From Platanthera guangdongensis (lineage: Eukaryota; Streptophyta; Magnoliopsida; Asparagales; Orchidaceae): a stretch of 64,000 bases of DNA. Numbering within the stretch: position 1 is the first letter of the stretch; the number at the start of each line of letters is the position of its first letter. Made by a program: the position numbers and the translations under genes. The notes beneath the pieces are model-generated. The model searched no databases and had not been told where the DNA came from. It saw only the letters and a program-made list of their open reading frames with translations. Shown here in pieces: positions 56,225 through 64,000 of the stretch. Where the stretch lies: positions 64,857,885 through 64,921,884 of the forward strand of contig CM077161.1 in the NCBI GenBank assembly GCA_039583875.1. The letters are read 5' to 3'.

Positions 56225-58201
56225 TCAGCGGTCCCTAGTCTCGGTCTGCGCCGGCCTTTCCGCCCTATCTCTGCATAAGTGAGCTGCTTGGTCGCTTATC
56301 TGAAGAATCTCGCTATATACGCGACAGAGGTGATGATGAATAACGTTTATGGTCTGATGCATATGGGTAGCTTCCCTATCTACCCGACTGAGGGGCACCA
56401 TTGGCTCCGCCGCCGGCCTCGGCTCCTCATCCGTAGCCTGTTGGACACTGCCTGCCAGTGCGGCGATCTCTGGAGCAGCGCGATCTGACAATCGTGGCCT
56501 CTGCTCAGCAACCTCAGCAGCCCGCTTCCCCTTTTCTTCGCGCACTGACGCCAAGTGCTTGCCCTTATAGAATCGGACATCATCCACGAGCCTCTTCTTC
56601 TCCCTTTCAGACCTATCCAGCGCCCTCGAGATGCTGGCGATCTGGTCTTTTAGGGCTTTCTGGCGCTCTGCGGATGCTTTCTCACGCGCCGCGGACGCCC
56701 TCTCGCTCTCCTCTGACTTCTCTAACTCTGCTTTAACACATTGCATTTCGGCTTGGAATTTCTTCTCTAACTCTTTAATAATTTTCAGGCTGGGAGGCTC
56801 ATCCCCCACGGATTCCACATGCGAGACCGCGTCAGCACCACTATTTGGTGTAACCACGATCTCGCCAATCTCGATGGAGCCCGGCGGCGACTTTCTACCT
56901 GCAACAAACAAAGTCAACTCTATATTTAAAGGCAGTTCACGGCGGACTCAAAGAAAGGATAAAAGATAACATTTGGATATGACCGCAGCGAGTTGCCGAC
57001 TATCGAAAAAGACAGGCCGCCTTGCCCCCTTCGGGTCAAAAAAGCTTAACCGCTTCTTCCATTCGTGATGAACCTTTGCACTTTTCTCAACAGCCAAACT
57101 TTTTGAAACCATAATATCGTCCGTCTCGGTGATGATTTTGATTGGTCTTGACGTCCGCGGCGGCGACCTGTAAAGCCACTGATGCTTAAAGTATTTAGGC
57201 GCCGGTTGAAGTTAACCTGACCGCAGTAGCTCCGCAGCAGTCCGCAGATCCTCAGTGGTTTTATCCGCCGTGACCTGCTTCGAGGCCGCCTCCACCACAG
57301 CAACATGAGCAGCAATTTGTTTCTTCTGCTCCTCTATCTTCTGCTTCAGCCTCTCCCTCTCTTCTTCCTCCGCAACGGACAAAGAAGGGAGTTCTCTATC
57401 TTTTTTTCCAGTGTCTTCCGCCTCAGATTGCTGCAGTACAATTAGCAGGGATTCCTTGATTAGATCTATTTCGTTGACGTCTATAGAGTCAAGCATCTCA
57501 TCAGTGGTTAGACTGACCGTGGAGAGGGAATTATCTCCCTGAACTTGGGCTTCCGGTGTGACCAGATCGCTGTCAGGAACTTCTTTGTCGCGCGGTCTGT
57601 GTTGTAAGTCCGCATCTCCAGTCCGCTTGGAGACATTCTTCTCCTTCATCGCGCGCAGTTTCTTCTCAACCCGCTCGGCAACGGTCGACCCGTCCTTCTT
57701 CCTCTTCTTTCTTTTATCTATCTTCTCAGCAGAATCCGCGGCGGCCTCTCTTAGGTCGGGCTGACTCTCGCGGACAGACTCAAGGTACACAACAGTCAAT
57801 GCCTTTGAGGGCGCATCGCCTTCTCCCTCAGTCTGCCTATCTTCTTCATCCAAGTTAACAATGGGCACCTGGGCATTGGGAGAAGATATGTCAGTCTCAA
57901 TGTGTTCACCAACGGTGTCCGCCGAGGTTGCAGTTTTCTAGGAAGGGGCAGAGTCCGACAGGGTCACCATCTTTTCACTTCTCAGTGGTTCAGCATCGAC
58001 TGCGGCATCCTCGCGAGCAGATATATCGGCACGGCAGACTGCTTTCTCCGCAGGCTTTTGGCTGTGGGAACTCTCTCCTATAGGGCGGACATGATCCTTT
58101 CTTGTCGACCTCTTTATTATCTTCTTGGTCTTCATAGGCGTTGTCAGTGCTGAGTCGCCTTTTGCAGTGAGACTAGAGAAGAAAGCTACGAGCCTTGCCA
58201 T
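56225..58201 (-). pseudogene. Antisense gene 2: coiled-coil protein, about three exons, decayed
   Basis: The ATG at 58201-58199 lies about 85 bp after a minus-strand TATA box. The first frame stops at TAG 57940-57938 but continues in the same frame to about 57212, Lys/Glu-rich with KKRKK and a coiled coil ending AAELLRSG. A second exon (about 57167-56971) is open in a frame containing HHEWKKRLSFFDP. A third (56898-56225) starts after TTTGTTGCAG and encodes a long coiled coil (KELEKKFQAEMQ region). Exons 2 and 3 join in frame with GT-AG ends; exon 1 to 2 does not close in frame with the sites I chose. The TAG and this mismatch suggest decay. It resembles the C-terminal halves of other Tat antisense products. 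Confidence 0.55.
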
Positions 58202-58281
58202 GCCGGACTGGAAATTGGAGACCGCAAGTGGTGAATAGCGCCCCGTGTCGATCGGGATTCTCAACAGTTCCAGGCCCTCCA

Positions 58282-58295
58282 GCGATATTTATAGC
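58282..58295 (-). promoter_or_regulatory. TATA box for antisense gene 2
   Basis: The minus strand reads GCTATAAATATCGC, about 90 bp inside the 3' LTR boundary and upstream of the ATG at 58201. Confidence 0.55.
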
Positions 58296-58382
58296 GCTAG
58301 CGGCATTTTCGAGGCTTGCAAACTCGGCGGTTAAGAAAACATTTTCGAAGTTTTCTGGAAACTTAAAAATGTGCGGGGAATA

Positions 58383-59136
58383 TGTTAACCCCTCAGTCTG
58401 CAACATCCTACAAGATGCCAAAACCACCCTTTCAACACTCGCGGACTCGATTTGGCAGTTCGCCCAGTCCGGCAAGGTAACCAATCTGACACCAAGGATG
58501 GTACCCCAGTAGCGGACTCAAGGACCTGTTCGCTCAGTCCGCCACGACTTGGGATATCGGATTCTCTACAATGGCGGACGCAGTGTCTCGTCCGCCCAGG
58601 CCGCCGCCCTCCAGCAGGATCGCGCCCAGCAGTAATGGAAGCTCCAGTCCGCGAGCCCAGTCCGGCCCTTCTGCGCGGACTGGCGTGTTCTTTCGTTTTG
58701 TTTTCCGTCACTGCTGCCCGGTTCTCCTGTACCCCGGGCAGCCAGTTATTTTAGCCCTGCCCGTTTGGGCAGGACCCCTATCCTATAAATAGGGGGGAGG
58801 TGGTGCACCCAAGACACGGTGACTCGGACCCAGGAGCCTACTTGTTACAGGCTGCAGACTCGAATCTTGTTCCTTGCGGACTCCTCCTCGCTCTGCTCTT
58901 GTCAACCTTTTTCTTTCACTTGTAACCAAGTCTTTCTTCAATCAAGGGAAAGCCCATCGCAAGAGAGGCATTCAGGCCGCGACGGGCGAAGTCTGTTGTT
59001 ATCGTGGCTCACGGCCTTGCTGTTCTTCCTGCCCTCATCCGCTTAGTAAAGCACTACTCGCAGTCTCACTATTCCACGGTGTTCGAACCGTTAGCTAGTG
59101 GTGCTCGACCCCCCTTTGTGTTTTCGTGCATCAACA
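58383..59136 (+). repeat. 3' LTR of the Tat element
   Basis: TGTTAACCCC to CATCAACA, then ACAGT. The purine-rich GTGCGGGGAATA just before it is the likely polypurine tract. Confidence 0.94.
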
Positions 59137-59220
59137 ACAGTCACTATCTACAGAGGATAGTGGTGCCCTTAAATCGCACTGCCCGGGGCAGATCACAAAA
59201 AAAACAAAGTTGTAGGTATC
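59137..59220 (-). pseudogene. gag: Minus-strand copia fragment: Gag zinc-knuckle side
   Basis: Read on the minus strand through the ACAGT duplication, this continues in frame into 45897 as a Ser/Asp-rich stretch. A degraded CX2C pair (CFFC) near 59205 sits where the zinc knuckle should be, with the His and last Cys lost. Together with 45051-45897 it is the target into which the Tat element inserted. Confidence 0.55.
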
Positions 59221-59529
59221 GTACGATTGCACTAATCGTTCTTGAAGAAAAATACATGATAGTGCAATTCTTACAGGAATGAACCTGAGCAGCATAGGAG
59301 ATCTGCCTAACAGAAAAAGAATGGGGAGCACCACATGCATACTCCCAACAATGCAACCTGCGATTGTACACCACAATTGGCCTAACTATTTCACTTAGCG
59401 TGAAAGTGTGTACAAGTGAAATACAAGTATATAAAGTGTACAAGTGTCATGCACATGAGTGAAATCTAGCCCCGATGAGTTCAAAAACACTATAAATATT
59501 AGGCTCATCAGAGATCTCCATTTTAAGGG
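59221..59529. other. Unclassified junction sequence
   Basis: About 300 bp between the copia remnant and the gypsy remnant. Short repeats of the type GTACAAGTG occur around 59410-59445. Nothing else is recognised. Confidence 0.4.
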
Positions 59530-61034
59530 GCCATAGATGTGCTTTAAGTGTGGAAAGATGGGCTACATAGCTCAGTATTGAACCGAGGGCAGTGCTGAGC
59601 TAGAGCCAAGGCAGGAGCAATTTGTGCATTCTGATACTAGTTATGTGGAGAAGGGGAAGGTGGTGGAGTCAAGTTCTTCACAATTCCCTCAGTGCAGCCA
59701 AGATCTTATAATGTTGGGTAGCAGTGATTCGTCAGCCTGATGTGGTGGCTGGTATGAAAAGTGTAGGTTCATTCGATACCTTAAAATTGGTTATGAACTT
59801 TTTGTGTTTGTTGTATGCATTTTAGGCTTCGTACTGGTTTTCGGTTAACCTGCTGGAGTGATTTCCAATACGAGAATGTCACACTCCTTTCTTCTGGAAA
59901 GCTTATTTAGAGAATTGGTGTTTAGCCCTTGGAGGAGGAAATGGAGCTTAGGGTGTGCATTCCAAATGGGTCTATCTGGACTACAGGGAAGAAATGGTTC
60001 ATTGGTTGGAGTATAGGAGAAGTATACTTCAAGTTGGTAGTGGAAATCATACCTCTTACAGAGTTTAATGTGATCTTTGGGATGGTCTAACTTGTAGAGC
60101 CCCGTGCCAATATTGTCCGCCTTCTTAAGGTGGTGACCATGAGGAGTGTGGGAAAAGGGGAGATCTTATTTAAGGGAATTAATAGGATGGCATTCTCCCT
60201 AATTTCGGTCATGTAGTTTGTGCTTGCGGTGAACAACGGAGGTGTAGAATTTGTAGATCTATTAGAAGTTCATTCCACAAGGTTGGAAATTAGAGAGGTG
60301 CCCATGGTGGTGGAGTTTGAGAATGTGTTTCCCAAGGATCTTCCAAGATCACCTCCTCAGTGTGAAATTAATTTCATGATTAAACTTATGCTGGGAGCAA
60401 GGTCGATGTCACTTCCTTCATTTAGGATGGCACCGAAGGAGTTGGCCGAGCTCAAAGTCCAATTACAAGAGTTATTGCAGCATGGGTACATTAGGCCGAG
60501 CTCTTTGTGGTGGAGTGTGCTGGTGCATTTTGTGAAGAAGAAGCATGGTTGTAGGCAACTATACATAAACTATCATGAGCTAAATAAGCTGACCGTCGTG
60601 AATAACTACTAGATTCCATGGATTGATGAGTTGCTCAACCAGTTAGATGGGTCGGTGGTATAGTCAAATTTGTACATGAATTTAGGGTATTACCAGTTGA
60701 GAATTTGAGAGGAGGACGTTCCCAAGACAGCGTTTGGATGAGGTATGGTCATTTTGAGTTCTCGATGATGTAATTCGGTTTGACAAATGCACAATCGGTG
60801 TTCATGGATTTGATGAACCAGTTACTTCGGCAGTACATGGATTTGTCTGTGGTGGTTTTCATCAAAGACATCCCAGTGTACTCAAAATCAAAGGTGGAAC
60901 ATAAGACTCACTTAAGAGTGGTCTAACAGATTTTGAGAGAAAATTAGCTTTATGTTAAGTTCTCTAAGTGCGTGTTTTGGTTTGAGAAACTTGCTTTTTT
61001 GGGGCTATATGATTAGTGGTGATTGGGTGGCAGT
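59530..61034 (+). pseudogene. pol: Decayed gypsy gag-pol: zinc knuckle, protease, RT
   Basis: A knuckle-like CFKCGKMGYIAQY near 59538 ends in a stop where the last Cys should be, and its His is Tyr. The protease region is barely recognisable. RT-like sequence begins near 60290 (a VFPKDLPRSPP pre-RT block, then the HGYIRPSS and YHELNKLT blocks). The catalytic box near 60860 reads FIKDIPVYS, so one of the two Asp residues is Lys. Stops and frameshifts are dense after 60610. It ends where the next LTR begins (61035). This is the oldest-looking gypsy copy in the window. Confidence 0.8.
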
Positions 61035-63912
61035 TGTAACGCCTCCGACTTTTTGATAATTAATTGATTTGGTAATATCATATTTATGACGTCAGGGTGT
61101 TACTTTTTAACGTCATGTTGACGGCGCTACACCGATAGTGCGTCTTCGCGTCTGTTAGGTCTGTTTGACCAAATTTTGGGGTTTTGACGAGATTGAAGGT
61201 TTTCATGTTGGAAGAACAAAGTTTGTGATTTTTTGGATTTTGCTTGTCCAGTTTTGTTGCGGTTTGGGCGTTTTTGGAGTCTCGGCACATTTTGAAGTTT
61301 TGTGATATTTATGCTTGTTGTAAGCATGTGATGATAGTGTCTCGAGAATGGTGCGTCAGATTCTAGTTTTTTTGTCCTCGCCGTTAGATTCGTAGTGCCG
61401 ACTTTCGTCTACGACGTGAATTTCGTTCAAATCGGAGTGTGTTTAGTCTGTATTGTTGACAAATTCCGGTATAGAAGACAAATCTGAGTTTCTGAAAAAT
61501 GCCCTACTCAGTTCCCGAGAAGAACTTATTCTCGAGAAAGCCTTGATCTATTCTCGAGAAAGCATTGACCTGTTCTCAAGAAAACCTTGACATGTTCTCG
61601 AGAAAGCCTTGATCTGTTCTTGAGAAAGCCTTGACCTGTTCTCGAGAAGAGGGGAGTTGTTCCTGAGAAGTTCTACCAGTTCTCGAGAAGTCCTGTGTTG
61701 TTCTCGGGAAATCATATATTGTCCTGAAGAATCTGAAATTTCTTCTCGATAAGCCCAGTTTTGTTCTCAAGAAACATTTTGCTCCTCTCGAGGAATCCAG
61801 AATTTCTTCTCGAGAAATACAAGCCCCTTGTCGAGAAATCCAAGCCCCTTCTCGAGAAATCCAAGCCCCTTCTCGATAAATCCAATCCCCTTCTCGAGAA
61901 ATCCAGGTCCTTCTCTGGAGATCCAACGTCAATCTAGAGAAATCTGGCACAACGGACTCCTGTATGATCTCTTAAGTATAATAATTTAAATATTATATTT
62001 ATTATATATATAAATATATATACACTTCTCTTTCTTCCTCTTCTTTTAAAGCCGACCTTCTTCCTTCCCGTCGTTCCCGAACAAGAGAGGCGTGAGCAAG
62101 AGAGGGAGAGTCATTCGTGAATCTTCCGGTGGCTGCCGACGGTGCTCCGGTGCTCGAAATCTTCAATGGAAAATAGATCCGGAAAGCTCTCAACGAGGTC
62201 TACATCATCGTGGTAAAACGTTCCCCATTTCTTGAGTTTGTTTTGTTCGATTTTTTGTCCCTAACTTCTATTTCGGCCATTTTGTTTAGATTCTGACATC
62301 TCCCGCCTTCTTTAGCCTCGATCTACGACGAGGAGTTATTTGGAGTGTTTTTCAGTCAAAACCAAGGCAAGTGGTGGTTTTTACCTCTTCCCTCCTCTTC
62401 CAATCTTGATCGAATTTCTAATCTTCCTTATTTAGTGTTGTTATCATGACTATCTTTCCAATTAATAGTACTGTTTTAATCTTTTAATTGAGATCCACTT
62501 GTATTGTTAAGCTCTTGCTATGATAATCCAACCTTATAGCATTGTTAATGATTTTGATGATGTGTTTAAATCATTGGCTTTTAATCGGCCCTAACCATCA
62601 TGTAGGACGTGCTAGGGAATATTTAAGGTCTTGAATCTTTCCTACAGGTTGATCAACTGTTTCCAAAATCTAGCGATGTTTAGTAGAATCCGATGTTCCA
62701 AGTGTTGAGATATATCATGGGTTTTCTTGGTTGCGGGAGTTGTGGATGAAACCACCTCCTTAATGTTTGTTTCCTTTATTAGTATCTTATGGAACTCTAC
62801 CGGGTGTTGTTTGGGAATCTGTCGTTGTATGGTGGAGTGAATGATTCTCCCGCCGCAGTTTGATAGATATTTATCCGTGAGGGTCTATACGAATGAGTGA
62901 CCACCTCGCCCATGTTTTTAGGTAGAGTTGACCACATGTGACTAATAAAGTTATTCAAATTCTTCCTTATGATTTGATCATGTTTTCCACCTTATAGCCT
63001 TGTGCATTTTGTGTATTTTGATGTATGTGACGATTCACGTAAGTGTCCCTTTTCGATTTTGGTACTTTACTGCTATACTTTACTTCATTACTTTTGGTCT
63101 TGGGTTGGTACCCCTTATGACCGGTGCTTGCTTTTGTTTAAGTTTTCTTCCATCACTTGTACCTTCTTGATGAGTTGTTCTGTCTTTGAAATGCCTCAGG
63201 TTCAGATCAGTAGCAGGTAGTGGAGTTGCTTTGTAGTTTTAGTGCAACAGTGTTGGCTGTGGCTTTCACCTCATCGTCACGAGGTAGTTTGCCATTTTTA
63301 GTTTTGCTTTACCTAGTTCAGACATACTTTTGGTTATGTGGGTTCGTGTCAGGTTATTGACGCCTACATGGTTGTTGATTTTTTGACACTTTGCTCGCTG
63401 CTAGTTATTTTCTTTTAGATTGTTTGGATTACTTGCGCTCTGGGAAGGTTTTGTGCAAGGATGCATGTTAGATATTTTTAACTTATAAAACCATATTATT
63501 TGTATAGCGTACTTGCCATCTCTTTCAAATCTAATTCACTACTTTCTGGTTAGCGTAAAGACCTTTTTTCCAATACTTATTATAAATCTAGAGTCTTGCA
63601 TAGCATGAGTTGTCCTTCGAGGACATTTATACTCATGTGGGATGTTAAAATCAACTTAATCAAAGTATTTTTATGCAACATATAAATATATTTTTATTCG
63701 TGCACTAGTTGATCCACTAAGGTGAGGGATACGGCTAACTACATAACTAAAACTTGATTTTCCTTAATTAACGTGTAAATTTTCAAATGAAGTGTCTAGT
63801 TGAGATCTTGCCTGAACGTCTGCAGTTATTCCCTGCTGACGTGACTTCATGATGGGTGTTTTCTCCTTACTCTGATATATCTTTTAATGTGGAGAAAATG
63901 CGGATTGTGGCA
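61035..63912 (+). repeat. 5' LTR of the last gypsy element
   Basis: TGTAACGCCTCC to GGATTGTGGCA. The start is set by the break in the gypsy RT remnant and the end by the primer-binding site. Confidence 0.8.
61510..62013 (+). promoter_or_regulatory. TTCTCGAGAA palindrome array followed by a TATA box
   Basis: The 10-bp palindrome TTCTCGAGAA occurs eight times exactly, with about a dozen near copies, between 61510 and 61925, spaced mostly by about 20-25 bp. An AT stretch with TATATAAATATA follows at about 62006. Confidence 0.75.
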
Positions 63913-63913
63913 G

Positions 63914-63925
63914 TTGGTATTAGAG
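63914..63925 (+). other. Primer-binding site of the last gypsy element
   Basis: TTGGTATTAGAG two bases after the LTR; one mismatch to the iMet-type site of chromovirus A. Confidence 0.75.
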
Positions 63926-64000
63926 GGAGGTTGGTTTAACAAGTTGGTCGAACCAGCCAATCTGATATAGTTTTGAATTCTTCCATTCATTTGAATACAC

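Larger units (their letters stand above)
45898..59136 (+). mobile_element. Ty3/gypsy Tat-lineage element with dual RNase H and antisense genes
   Basis: Two LTRs of 752 and 754 bp start TGTTAACCCC and end CATCAACA, with the exact target duplication ACAGT at 45893-45897 and 59137-59141. Gag, protease, RT, gypsy RNase H, a second archaeal-type RNase H and integrase lie in Tat order on the plus strand (46702-52148). A 6.2-kb 3' region follows with 138-bp tandem repeats and two antisense gene units (58201-53838). LTRs differ by a few percent by eye, so it is among the younger insertions here. Extra antisense ORFs and variable 3' tandem repeats are established traits of plant Tat elements. Confidence 0.95.
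61035..64000 (+). mobile_element. Chromovirus-like gypsy element, 5' end only
   Basis: A 2.9-kb LTR starting TGTAACGCC is followed by an iMet-type primer-binding site; the rest lies beyond the window. R/U5 text parallels chromovirus A (the CGAGGTAGTTTGC and TTCGTGTCAG blocks, then GAGGGAGGTT after the primer site). GCAGT (61030-61034) is the expected target duplication on this side. Confidence 0.8.

Noticed and set aside
61510..61935. Heat-shock elements in the palindrome array
   Set aside because: The heat-shock pattern needs TTC and GAA two bases apart; TTCTCGAGAA has four bases between them.
61576..61950. 124-codon minus-strand frame with repeated WISREG-like text
   Set aside because: It is the translation of the TTCTCGAGAA array; the repeated peptide follows the DNA repeat and no promoter or start supports it.

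Overview
The window is plant nuclear DNA, almost certainly intergenic heterochromatin of a flowering plant with many LTR retrotransposons. I find no convincing host gene, rRNA or tRNA gene. The evidence is the set of plant-only element types: Ty3/gypsy chromoviruses with C-terminal chromodomains, a Tat-lineage gypsy with a second RNase H and antisense genes, Sirevirus-like Ty1/copia, and non-coding large elements (LARDs) primed by tRNA-Asp. The species cannot be named from this sequence.

Layout. 1-1906 and 3725-3930 are an unclassified flank split by a solo copia LTR on the minus strand (1912-3719, target duplication AATAG). 3931-32341 is a Ty1/copia element that carries two later insertions: chromovirus A (6028-16806, duplication AGAAG) inside its gag, and a minus-strand LARD (19157-27004, duplication CCAGT) inside its RNase H. 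Downstream of pol the copia element has an extra reading frame of nearly 1,000 codons. 32342-34636 is the 3' part of a second copia element. 34637-45050 is part of a second minus-strand LARD whose 5' LTR was split by minus-strand chromovirus C (36761-44887, duplication GAAAT). 45051-45897 and 59137-59220 are two halves of a minus-strand copia gag, separated by a Tat-lineage element (45898-59136, duplication ACAGT). 59530-61034 is a decayed gypsy gag-pol piece, cut at 61035 by another chromovirus-like element that runs off the window (5' LTR 61035-63912).

Four insertions plus the solo LTR are confirmed by exact 5-bp target duplications, so the relative order of events can be read directly. Every coding region I could frame carries stops, frameshifts or active-site losses, except one antisense gene in the Tat element, which still reads as a three-exon gene with GT-AG introns.

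The strongest unexplained signals are regulatory or structural. (1) Nearly every LTR carries an array of a short, mostly self-complementary motif, usually upstream of its TATA box. Two motif classes (TCGTCGA pairs and CACG/CGTG palindromes) recur in unrelated superfamilies. (2) The leader of chromovirus A has three hairpins with an identical 12-nt loop and covarying stems. (3) The copia extra ORF is preceded by an internal copy of the U3-type motif array and a splice-acceptor-like site. (4) The copia LTR has been lengthened by 29 bp that include an old primer-binding site.
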